Shown here piece by piece: positions 17,020-24,552 of a DNA stretch of 64,000 bases. The position numbers and the translations under genes were made by a program. The notes under the pieces are model-generated. The model made no database searches and was not told where the DNA came from. It was given only the letters and a program-made list of their open reading frames with translations. The DNA is taken from contig JAZQKI010000001.1 in the NCBI GenBank assembly GCA_045542075.1, positions 1 through 64,000 of the forward strand. Reading direction: 5' to 3'. Each line of letters opens with the position of its first letter. Position 1 is the stretch's first letter. The stretch comes from SVTX01 sp045542075 (GTDB lineage: Bacteria > Bacillota > Clostridia > Oscillospirales > CAG-272).

Positions 17020-17463
17020 ATGAAAACAACTGTTAAGGTAAAAAAGCTTTCGGATAAGGCGATCATTCCCACGTATGGGACGGAGTTTTCGGCAGGCGCG
17101 GACATTTATGCGCTCCTTGATGAACCGGTGACTATAGCTCCGGGTGAAACCAAGCTTATTCACACAGGTCTTGCTTTCGCTATTCCCGAGGGCCTTGTAG
17201 GTCTTAATTTTGCGCGTAGCGGAATGGCAACAAAGCGCGGACTTGCTCCTGCAAATAAGGTTGGCGTTATTGATAGCGACTATCGCGGAGAGATTATGGT
17301 AGCACTTTATAATCAGGGAGACGTTCCCCAGACCGTCGAGCATGGCGACAGAATTGCGCAGATGGTATTTGTTCCATATTATACCGCAAGCTTTGAGCAG
17401 ACTGACGAGCTTGAAAAAACAGCTCGCGGCGAGGGCGGCTTTGGCTCTACGGGAACAAAATAA
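17020..17463 (+). CDS. dut: dUTP diphosphatase
   Basis: Hydrolyses dUTP to dUMP and pyrophosphate, keeping uracil out of DNA and supplying dUMP for dTMP. The 147 residues match trimeric dUTPases. The five motifs are visible: AGADIYALL, RSGMATKRGL, GVIDSDYRGEIMVALYN, GDRIAQMV and a C-terminal GEGGFGSTG. The start at 17020 follows AGGAG; the in-frame GTA-rich upstream extension has none. The next gene begins 31 bp downstream, so dut and the metal chaperone pair may be cotranscribed. Confidence 0.96.
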   Translation: MKTTVKVKKLSDKAIIPTYGTEFSAGADIYALLDEPVTIAPGETKLIHTGLAFAIPEGLVGLNFARSGMATKRGLAPANKVGVIDSDYRGEIMVALYNQGDVPQTVEHGDRIAQMVFVPYYTASFEQTDELEKTARGEGGFGSTGTK

Positions 17464-17494
17464 CACAATTTACATAAAGAGAAAGGCAAATAAA

Positions 17495-18724
17495 ATGACA
17501 AGGATCGATATTTTCTCCGGATTTCTCGGAGCAGGAAAAACAACACTTATTAAAAAGCTTATTGAGGAGGCCTACAAGGGCGAAAAAATAGTTCTTATCG
17601 AAAACGAGTTTGGTGAGATAGGTATTGACGGCGGATTTCTCTCTGAGGCAGGTGTGCATATAAACGAGATGAACTCAGGCTGTATCTGCTGCTCGCTTGT
17701 CGGCGACTTTGCGGAGGCGCTCAAAAAGGTAATAAGCGAATATCAGCCCGACAGAGTTCTTATCGAGCCCTCAGGCGTTGGTAAGCTTTCCGACGTTATT
17801 AAGGCGGTACAAAATGCCGACACAGAGGGAGCGGTGCTCAACGGCTTTACGACCGTAGTGGATGCGAACAAGTGCAAGATGTATATGAAAAATTTTGGAG
17901 AGTTCTTTAATGACCAGGTCGAGCATGCGGGCTGCATAATATTCAGCCACACGGACAACGCAAGTCAGAAGAAGATAGACGAGGGCGTAGCCCTCATCCG
18001 TGAGCATAATCCCAATGCCGTGATAGTCACAACTCCTTGGGGACAACTCTCAGGCGCGCAGCTTCTTGAGGCTATGGAGCGCAAGGATACTCTTGCCGCT
18101 GAGCTTGAAAAGCTTGAGCATGAACATCATCACCACGGACATCATCATCACCACGACCACGAGGAATGTTGCCATCACGAGCACCACCACGACCACGATC
18201 ACGACGAGTGTTGCCATCACGAGCATCATCACGACCATGACCACGATCACGATGAGTGCTGCCACGGACACCACCACGATCATGACCACGAGGAATGCTG
18301 CCACGGACACCACCACGATCATGACCACGGGGAGTGCTGTCACGGACATCATCACGACCATGACCACGAGGAATGCTGCCATGATCACCATGAGCATCAC
18401 TTAGATGCAGACGGAAACTGCTCCTGCGGTCACCACCATCACCACCATGCCGATGAGGTGTTCGAGAGCTGGGGAACGGAGACCACAAAGAAGTTCAATG
18501 CAGAGCAGCTTAAGGCGGCTCTTGACGAGCTTTGCGACGAGAATAAATACGGCATAATTCTGCGCGCAAAGGGAATAGTCGCATCCGACGACGGTAGATG
18601 GATCCATTTCGACTACATCCCCGGCGAGCCCGACGTACGTTTTGGCGGAGCGTCTGTAATCGGCAGACTCTGCGTTATAGGCTCAAAGATGAACAAGGAT
18701 GCGATAATCTCGCTTTTTATGTAA
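17495..18724 (+). CDS. CobW/COG0523-family GTPase with long His/Cys metal-binding region
   Basis: Putative metal chaperone GTPase of 409 residues. The N-terminal G domain has the P-loop GFLGAGKTTL, the ENEFGEIGID switch and the family metal motif GCICC. Family members hand zinc, nickel or cobalt to client proteins. The usual NKxD base motif reads SHTD here. From about residue 206 to 320 the chain is dominated by His, Asp, Glu and paired Cys: six (D/E/G)ECCH units alternate with HHHDHDH tracts, far longer than typical His-rich CobW loops. A CobW C-terminal domain closes the protein (FESWGTETTKKF to MNKDAIISLFM). It lies 17 bp before a second CobW-like gene. Which metal is carried cannot be read from the sequence. 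Confidence 0.9.
   Translation: MTRIDIFSGFLGAGKTTLIKKLIEEAYKGEKIVLIENEFGEIGIDGGFLSEAGVHINEMNSGCICCSLVGDFAEALKKVISEYQPDRVLIEPSGVGKLSDVIKAVQNADTEGAVLNGFTTVVDANKCKMYMKNFGEFFNDQVEHAGCIIFSHTDNASQKKIDEGVALIREHNPNAVIVTTPWGQLSGAQLLEAMERKDTLAAELEKLEHEHHHHGHHHHHDHEECCHHEHHHDHDHDECCHHEHHHDHDHDHDECCHGHHHDHDHEECCHGHHHDHDHGECCHGHHHDHDHEECCHDHHEHHLDADGNCSCGHHHHHHADEVFESWGTETTKKFNAEQLKAALDELCDENKYGIILRAKGIVASDDGRWIHFDYIPGEPDVRFGGASVIGRLCVIGSKMNKDAIISLFM
18112..18455 (+). repeat. In-gene tandem repeats coding for His/Cys-rich region
   Basis: Imperfect 45-48 bp units encode GHHHDHDHEECC-like peptides. They produce long spurious frames of Val-Met or Asp-Arg repeats on the other strand. Confidence 0.85.
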
Positions 18725-18741
18725 TTTAAGGAGGGAAGAAT

Positions 18742-19689
18742 ATGACACCAAATATTCCCGTATATCTTTTCACAGGCTTTCTTGAGGGCGGTAAGACTCA
18801 TATAATCCAGGAGTCTATGTGCGACGAGCGCTTCAACACAGGCGAAAAGACCTTGATAATTCTCTGCGAGGAGGGGATCGAGGAGCTTGATCCCACGCTT
18901 TTCTACGGAAAGAACGTATATTTTGCTACTATTGACGACGTATCAGACCTCACTCCCGAAAAGCTTGATGCTTGCCGTAACGGTCATAAAATAGACCGTG
19001 TAATCATTGAGTACAACGGTATGTGGATGCTTAAGGATTTGTATGAAAATCTCCCGAAGGAGTGGTTTATCTTCCAGAATATGATGTTTGCGGACGCAAA
19101 TACCTTCTTTACCTACAACGCAAATATGCGCTCGCTTATGGTAGATAAGCTTCTCGACTGTGAGATGATAGTCCTCAACCGTACTCCCGAGAACATCGAC
19201 AAGGAGGAGGTGCACAAGATAGTCCGCGGTATCTCCCGCCGTGCCTCCATTACCTATGATTATCCCGACGGACATGTCGAGTACGACGAGATAGAGGATC
19301 CTCTGCCTTTTGACATCAATGCCCCCATAATTGAGATAGACGAGAACGACTATGCCGTATGGTACAGAGATCTCGCCGAGGAGACTGAAAAATACGAGGG
19401 TAAGACTGTTAAATTCAAGGGAATTATCGCGCGCGACGTAAAGCTCGGCAAGGACGCGATAGTTATCGGCAGACACGTAATGACCTGCTGCGTTGAGGAT
19501 ATTGCCTACAACGGACTTGTATGCAAGTTTGAGTCTGCAGTTCCTTATAAAACGCGCGATTGGCTCACGGTCACGGGTAAGATCAAGATAGAGAAGAACA
19601 AGCTCTACGGACGCCCCGGACCAGTGCTTTACGCGACAAGCGCGGCATATACCTCCAAACCCGAAAAAGAGGTCGCGACTTTTTATTGA
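18742..19689 (+). CDS. CobW-like GTPase fused to a DUF1980/YcgQ-type C-terminal domain
   Basis: 315 residues. The N-terminal half resembles CobW proteins but is degenerate: the P-loop reads GFLEGGKTH, the switch is LCEEGIEEL and the GCxCC metal motif is absent. The C-terminal ~100 residues (EGKTVKFKGIIARDV, VIGRHVMTCCVEDI, WLTVTGKIKIEKNKLYGRPGPVLYATS) match the C-terminal domain of the YcgQ/TIGR03943 family, which often accompanies YcgR permeases and CobW proteins; that assignment is from memory of the family. The MTCC pair may bind metal. It follows the His/Cys-rich CobW gene with a clear AAGGAGGG site, so both are likely made together. Confidence 0.8.
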   Translation: MTPNIPVYLFTGFLEGGKTHIIQESMCDERFNTGEKTLIILCEEGIEELDPTLFYGKNVYFATIDDVSDLTPEKLDACRNGHKIDRVIIEYNGMWMLKDLYENLPKEWFIFQNMMFADANTFFTYNANMRSLMVDKLLDCEMIVLNRTPENIDKEEVHKIVRGISRRASITYDYPDGHVEYDEIEDPLPFDINAPIIEIDENDYAVWYRDLAEETEKYEGKTVKFKGIIARDVKLGKDAIVIGRHVMTCCVEDIAYNGLVCKFESAVPYKTRDWLTVTGKIKIEKNKLYGRPGPVLYATSAAYTSKPEKEVATFY

Positions 19690-19713
19690 TAAGTGATTCT
19701 CGGAGGAGATAAA

Positions 19714-22464
19714 ATGAAAAAGTTTTTAAGAGTTTTAGTATTACTTCTCGTGCTTTCAATGAGTTTTTCCGTATTCACCGCATGTGATAAGGGCGAAAAC
19801 TCTATAACGGCACCCACGGAAGTATCTACGGACGCTCCAACAGAAGCATCTACGAGCGCGCCCACGGAGACACCCACAAGTGCTCCGACAGAGGCGCCCA
19901 CGAGTGCTCCCACAGAGGCGCCCACAAGCGCTCCCACAGAAGCGGCTACAAACGTGCCCACGGAAGCGCCTACGAGCGCACCCACAGAAGCACCCACGGA
20001 TGCACCGACAGAGACGCCTACGGACGCACCGACTGAAGCACCCACGGAAACGCCTACTGAACATATTCATGAATATGGTGATTGGGTTGTAAGGATAGAG
20101 CCAACCTGTGTTGATAAAGGAATAAAGTCAAGTGACTGCGCGTGCGGTGACTATAAGCTCGGATATATTGATGCTCTCGGCCACACGGCGGGTGCTGCGG
20201 CAACGTGTACAACCGAGCAAAAATGTACCGTTTGCGGAGACACACTTGCAGCAGCCCTTGGACATAAGCCCAAAACGGTAGAGGAAAACAGAATAGAGTC
20301 TACTTGTACGGAGAAGGGCTCGTATGATGCGGTAGTATATTGTTCCGATTGCAATGACGAATTGAGCAGAGAAAACAAATCTATAAACGCTCTCGGACAT
20401 ACAGCAGGTGCTGAGGCAACATGTATCACGGCTCAGAAATGTACTGTTTGCAAAGAGATTCTTGTGGCGGCGCATGGGCACAAGCCTGCTGTAGCAGTTG
20501 AAGAAAACAGAGTGGAGCCGACTTGTACTAAAAACGGTTCGTATGATGTGGTTGTATATTGTTTAGCGTGTGGCGATGAGTTAAGCAGGGATGTAGTGAG
20601 TGTGAATGCGCTTGGACATAAGCCTGGTATTGAATCGACCTGCACAACTGATCAGACATGCACTGCGTGCGGGGAAATATTGGTTGAGGCTCTTGGACAT
20701 GATTACGTTAACAAAATATGCACAGTTTGTGGGAAACTAAAGACAAGCGAAGGATTGCGATTCGTTTCCAAAGGTGGAGGAATTTGCTATGTCAGCAGTA
20801 TAGGCAATTGTACGGATACGGACATAATTATCCCAGCAGTATCGCCTACGGGTGAAACTGTTACGGGTATAGACTATGCAGCGTTTGAAAGCCGTGCTGA
20901 CATTACGAGTATCGTTATTCCTGATACTGTAACAAACATTGGACCTTTTGCTTTCATTCGTTGCAGTGGACTTATGATGATAGAAATTCCCGATAGTGTA
21001 ACAAGCATATCTCGAGGAGCATTTGAGGATTGTACTAGCATTGCAAATATAGTCATCCCAAACGGTGTCACGAGCATTGGCGAAAGAACATTCTACGGTT
21101 GCAGTAGCCTTGTGAATTTAGTAATTCCCGACAGTATAACAAGCATAGGTGAGAGGGCGTTCTACGGTTGCGGTAGTCTTGCAAATTTGGAAATTCCCAA
21201 CAGCTTATCAAGTATAGGTGAGTATGCATTCTATAATTGCAGTAATCTTACGAGTATAGAAATCCCTGACAATGTAACAAGCATAGGAAATAATGCATTT
21301 GCTGGTTGCACAAACCTTACAAGTGTCGGGCTGGGAGAGAACAGTCGATTAGCTAGTATAGGAGATTATGCATTTTATAATTGCAGTAAACTTACAAGCA
21401 TAGCAATTCCTGATGATGTAATAAGTGTAGGTAAGGAATCGTTTGATGATTGCATTAATCTTACGCATGTTGTCTTTAGCGAAAACAATTCCTTAATGAG
21501 CATAGGAGAACGGGCATTCTCGGGTTGCAGAAACCTTACAAGTATAAATATTCCCAGTAGTGTGTTGAGCATTGGTGCAGGAGCATTCTCAGGCTGCAAT
21601 AGCCTTAAGACTATTGATATACCTCATGGTATGACGAGCATAAGCGATGCAATGTTATCCGGGTGCAGTAGCATTGAGAACATAACAATCCCCGATGGAG
21701 TAGTGAGCATAGGAAATAATGCGTTCGCTGGCTGCAGTAGTATTACCAACATAGAAATTCCCGACAGCGTAACGAGTATAGGGATTGCTGCGTTTGATTC
21801 TTGCAGTAGCCTTAAGAGTATAAAAGTCCCCGACAGCATAACGAGCATAAGCAATGCTATGTTTTATTGTTGTAGTGGACTTGAGAAAGTTGAATTCCCC
21901 CAAAATGTAACAAACATAGGTGCTGATGCGTTTGGAGGTTGCAACAGCCTGGTTAGTATCGTCATACCTAACAGTGTAATAAGTATAGATAAGCAAGCAT
22001 TTATCGCTTGCAAAAACTTGGAAAGTGTTGTTATTTCTGACGGAGTAACAAGCATAGGTGATTCTGCATTTGCTAATTGTACTAACCTTACAAGTGTGGT
22101 CATTCCCGACAGTATCACGAGTATTGGTTCATATGTATTTGCTAATTGCAGTAGCCTTGAAGGGATTGCGATTCCCAACCACATAACAGGTATAGGTGAA
22201 TATGCATTCTATAATTGCAGTAAACTTACAAGCATAGCAATCCCCGACAATTTAATGAGCATAGGCAAGCGTGCATTTTCGGGTTGTAGTATCCTTACGA
22301 GTATAAATATTCCCAAAGGAGTGACGAGCATAGGTGGTTCTGCGTTCTATGGTTGCAGCAGCCTTACAATATATTGTGAATTGGCATCTAAACCTTCAGG
22401 ATGGAGTTCTAATTGGAACTCTTCCGGTTGCCCCGTGGTCTGGGGTTATAAGGCGGAGGAATAA
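19714..22464 (+). CDS. Surface lipoprotein with Pro-Thr linker, Cys-pair modules and 22 BspA-type LRRs
   Basis: 916 residues from the ATG at 19714 (GGAGGAG just before it). A lipobox FTAC gives a lipid-modified Cys24. Residues ~30-114 are a linker of APTEAPTS-type repeats. Residues ~115-345 hold Cys-pair modules (CACGDYK, CTVCGDT, CSDCNDE, CTVCKEI, CTACGEI, CTVCGKL) separated by ALGH motifs. From ~380 to ~890 there are 22 repeats of 23 residues, VTSIGxxAFxGCSSLTSIxIPDS, the LRR_5/BspA type. The end, WSSNWNSSGCPVVWGYK, is common in such proteins. Likely role is binding of host or bacterial ligands outside the cell. Confidence 0.9.
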   Translation: MKKFLRVLVLLLVLSMSFSVFTACDKGENSITAPTEVSTDAPTEASTSAPTETPTSAPTEAPTSAPTEAPTSAPTEAATNVPTEAPTSAPTEAPTDAPTETPTDAPTEAPTETPTEHIHEYGDWVVRIEPTCVDKGIKSSDCACGDYKLGYIDALGHTAGAAATCTTEQKCTVCGDTLAAALGHKPKTVEENRIESTCTEKGSYDAVVYCSDCNDELSRENKSINALGHTAGAEATCITAQKCTVCKEILVAAHGHKPAVAVEENRVEPTCTKNGSYDVVVYCLACGDELSRDVVSVNALGHKPGIESTCTTDQTCTACGEILVEALGHDYVNKICTVCGKLKTSEGLRFVSKGGGICYVSSIGNCTDTDIIIPAVSPTGETVTGIDYAAFESRADITSIVIPDTVTNIGPFAFIRCSGLMMIEIPDSVTSISRGAFEDCTSIANIVIPNGVTSIGERTFYGCSSLVNLVIPDSITSIGERAFYGCGSLANLEIPNSLSSIGEYAFYNCSNLTSIEIPDNVTSIGNNAFAGCTNLTSVGLGENSRLASIGDYAFYNCSKLTSIAIPDDVISVGKESFDDCINLTHVVFSENNSLMSIGERAFSGCRNLTSINIPSSVLSIGAGAFSGCNSLKTIDIPHGMTSISDAMLSGCSSIENITIPDGVVSIGNNAFAGCSSITNIEIPDSVTSIGIAAFDSCSSLKSIKVPDSITSISNAMFYCCSGLEKVEFPQNVTNIGADAFGGCNSLVSIVIPNSVISIDKQAFIACKNLESVVISDGVTSIGDSAFANCTNLTSVVIPDSITSIGSYVFANCSSLEGIAIPNHITGIGEYAFYNCSKLTSIAIPDNLMSIGKRAFSGCSILTSINIPKGVTSIGGSAFYGCSSLTIYCELASKPSGWSSNWNSSGCPVVWGYKAEE
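19800..20060 (+). repeat. Pro-Thr-Ser linker repeats in lipoprotein gene
   Basis: Tandem 12- and 24-bp units coding for APTEAPTS and APTDAPTE. The antisense frames look like Gly-Ala-Ser-Val repeats and are not genes. Confidence 0.8.
20860..22380 (+). repeat. 22 tandem LRR-coding units of about 69 bp
   Basis: Each unit encodes a 23-residue BspA-type repeat. Nucleotide identity between units is moderate, with some closely matching pairs (for example units 8 and 20). Confidence 0.85.
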
Positions 22465-22486
22465 TTCATTGTAATCAAAAATGGTG

Positions 22487-22532
22487 CATCCTCATCTGTC
22501 AGCAAAGCTGACACCTTCCCCTCAGGGGGAAG
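22487..22532. repeat. REP-like intergenic palindromic element
   Basis: Contains two adjacent palindromes: GTCAGCAAAGCTGAC (22499-22513) and CTTCCCCTCAGGGGGAAG (22515-22532), after CCTCATCT. I recall sequences of this form as widespread intergenic repeats in gut Clostridia; its copy number here cannot be checked in one window. Confidence 0.5.
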
Positions 22533-22538
22533 CCTGAA

Positions 22539-22570
22539 AGGGCGTTGCTTTGGCAACGCCCTCATTTTTT
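22539..22570 (+). terminator. Terminator after the LRR lipoprotein gene
   Basis: A perfect 10-bp stem, AGGGCGTTGC with GCAACGCCCT (22539-22548 and 22553-22562), loop TTTG, followed by CATTTTTT. Confidence 0.9.
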
Positions 22571-22670
22571 ATTGACACAAACCACTCACACTCCCGAAAA
22601 TTCGACATACAATGATAGCGAGAGGTGCTTTTTTGTATCTCGTATTACATTTATTACAGGGGGAAATATT

Positions 22671-23531
22671 ATGCCCGATAACAGATTTTGCGGCGGAAAC
22701 GGCGTGGGCAGAGATTCTGTTTATATAGAGACCAACAGAATTCTTGATTCCTGCCGTGATCGCGATTGCTTTGAGAACGTTCGCGTATTTCTTACCGATT
22801 TCGGCAACGAGATAATCGAACACACAAACACAGTCCGCGCAAAGAGCGCTTGCATCGCGTGGACGTCCATCACACTTGACCCCGTTCAGTTCAACAGAGG
22901 CTTTTACTCGGTAAACATCCGCTTCTACGTAAAGCTTATATTCGAGGCTTGCGTGGGCGGCGGCAGAGCGCAGGAATTTGACGGCGTGGCTGTGCTTGAA
23001 AAGAAGATAATCCTTTTCGGCGGAGAGGGAAACGTCAGCACCTTCCGTTCCAGCACTGACGGCGACGGATTCTGCGCGGAGATAAAGCCCTGCTGCCAGG
23101 AAAAGAGCTTGCCTACTGCTACGGTTGAGGTCGTAGAGCCCATAATTCTTGACACGAGAATTGTTGAGCGCGAGAGCGACTGCTGCTGTTGCTGCTGCGC
23201 TTGCGACGTACCCGACTGCGTAGTCGGCGGTCTGTCAGGCTCGCTTTGCGGCGACTACGGCAAGGACAGGGAAAGATACCTTGCGGTATCGCTCGGTATA
23301 TTCTCCATAGTCAGAATTACCCGTCCCGCGCAGCTTCTCATCAGCGCGTCCGAATACTGTGTTCCCGATAAGGAATGCGTTGAGGCGAAAAAGGACGATC
23401 CCTGCGGAATTTTCAGAACAATGAGTTTCCCAACGTCCGAATTTTGTCCTTCAACCTTTCCCGCGGTAAACGATAAGTCCTGCTTTGATAAGCCCTTTGA
23501 CAAAGGCGGCAAATGCGGCTGCGGTAACTAA
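22671..23531 (+). CDS. Cysteine-rich conserved protein, possible spore or coat protein
   Basis: 286 residues from the ATG at 22671, after AGGGGGA. I do not recognise a named function. It starts MPDNRFCGGNG and has a beta-rich central part with no signal peptide or membrane segment. It contains over 20 cysteines, among them six in a row followed by AC near residue 170, and ends KCGCGN. Similar Cys-rich proteins are known from Clostridia spore coats, and the organism sporulates, so a disulphide-linked structural role is a reasonable guess. It stands alone between two terminators. Confidence 0.7.
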   Translation: MPDNRFCGGNGVGRDSVYIETNRILDSCRDRDCFENVRVFLTDFGNEIIEHTNTVRAKSACIAWTSITLDPVQFNRGFYSVNIRFYVKLIFEACVGGGRAQEFDGVAVLEKKIILFGGEGNVSTFRSSTDGDGFCAEIKPCCQEKSLPTATVEVVEPIILDTRIVERESDCCCCCCACDVPDCVVGGLSGSLCGDYGKDRERYLAVSLGIFSIVRITRPAQLLISASEYCVPDKECVEAKKDDPCGIFRTMSFPTSEFCPSTFPAVNDKSCFDKPFDKGGKCGCGN

Positions 23532-23547
23532 ATCTCAAAGCTATACT

Positions 23548-23578
23548 AAAAATACCGAGGTTAAGCCTCGGTATTTTT
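23548..23578 (+). terminator. Terminator after the Cys-rich gene
   Basis: A perfect 13-bp stem, 23548-23560 with 23566-23578 (core ATACCGAGG), with A-run before and T-run at the end; works in either direction. Confidence 0.9.
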
Positions 23579-23645
23579 GTGTGCAATATCATTATAACAT
23601 TTTTAAGTGAAAGGCAGGGAATTAGTATATTAGACTATTGCGCTT

Positions 23646-23673
23646 TTGACTTTTTTATGTTAAAATTTATATG
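23646..23673 (+). promoter_or_regulatory. Putative promoter of the HD-domain gene
   Basis: TTGACT (23646-23651), 16-bp spacer, TATATG (23668-23673), 27 bp before the ATG at 23700. Confidence 0.4.
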
Positions 23674-23699
23674 TAAACTTAAAGAAGAGGTGATTTTTG

Positions 23700-24359
23700 A
23701 TGCTCACGTTTGAAGAAATAAAGCACAATGAAACAATAAACCAATATATAAAAAAGGCAGACGAGTCGCTCGTGGCTCTCGGCTTTACGGAGCATAGCTT
23801 TGCTCATGTGACAAAGGTCGCGACCACAGCGGCGTATATACTTGATAGCCTTGGATATGACGAGCACGATATAGAAATAGCCAAAATTGCGGGATATCTG
23901 CACGATATAGGAAATCTCGTCAACAGAATAGACCACTCTCAAAGCGGTGCGGTCATGGCGTTCAGAATACTTGACCATATGGATATGGACGCATGCGATA
24001 TAGCAACTATCGTAACAGCTATCGGAAATCACGACGAGGGCACGGGAGTTGCGGTAAATCCCGTTGCGGCGGCACTTATTCTCGCGGATAAGAGCGACGT
24101 CAGACGGAGCCGCGTGCGAAATCGCGATCTTGCAACCTTCGATATTCATGACCGTGTAAATTACTCGGTAGTCAGCTCCAAGCTTGAAATAAATGAGGAT
24201 AAGACTGTAATTTCCCTGGAGCTCGAAATAGACACCGAGATAAGCTCGGTGATGGACTATTTTGAGATATTTCTCAAGCGAATGATAATGTGCAAAAAGG
24301 CGGCGGAGTGTCTGAAGCTGAGATTCAGCCTGATAATTAACAATCAGACGTTGATGTGA
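23700..24359 (+). CDS. HD-domain phosphohydrolase
   Basis: 219 residues. A metal-dependent HD domain is visible: HSFAHVTKVATTAAYIL supplies the first His, GYLHDIGNL the paired His-Asp, DHSQSG and GNHDE further ligands, and ILADKSDVRRSR the last Asp. Substrates of stand-alone HD proteins are nucleotides or unknown; none is indicated here. The start is the ATG at 23700, with AAGAGGTG upstream; a TTG immediately before it is less likely. It is followed by a separate promoter for the transporter gene. Confidence 0.85.
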   Translation: MLTFEEIKHNETINQYIKKADESLVALGFTEHSFAHVTKVATTAAYILDSLGYDEHDIEIAKIAGYLHDIGNLVNRIDHSQSGAVMAFRILDHMDMDACDIATIVTAIGNHDEGTGVAVNPVAAALILADKSDVRRSRVRNRDLATFDIHDRVNYSVVSSKLEINEDKTVISLELEIDTEISSVMDYFEIFLKRMIMCKKAAECLKLRFSLIINNQTLM

Positions 24360-24469
24360 TCTATCTGTTTTGAGCTTTAGGCAGTGTTTAATGTATGCCG
24401 TAGTTCAGAATAAAAAATGCGCTTTTGACGTTTTTTCTGAATTTTAGATAAATTTAGCAAACTTACCCC

Positions 24470-24498
24470 TTGAAATTTTCTCAAAGATATTGTATTAT
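24470..24498 (+). promoter_or_regulatory. Putative promoter of the Na/Pi transporter gene
   Basis: TTGAAA (24470-24475), 17-bp spacer, TATTAT (24493-24498), 55 bp before the start. An alternative TTGACG lies at 24425. No PhoP-like box was recognised. Confidence 0.5.
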
Positions 24499-24552
24499 TA
24501 AAATAGTGTTATTTGATAAATAACCTTTTCCAAAAATGGAGGACAAAAAAAC

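Noticed and set aside
18050..18488. Long frames opposite and beside the His/Cys region
   Set aside because: They come from the repetitive His/Asp codons; no start signals and no sensible protein.
19683..20070. Minus-strand frames over the lipoprotein linker
   Set aside because: Low-complexity mirror of the APTE repeats.
20860..22380. 69-bp periodicity considered as a noncoding array
   Set aside because: It encodes uninterrupted 23-residue BspA repeats.
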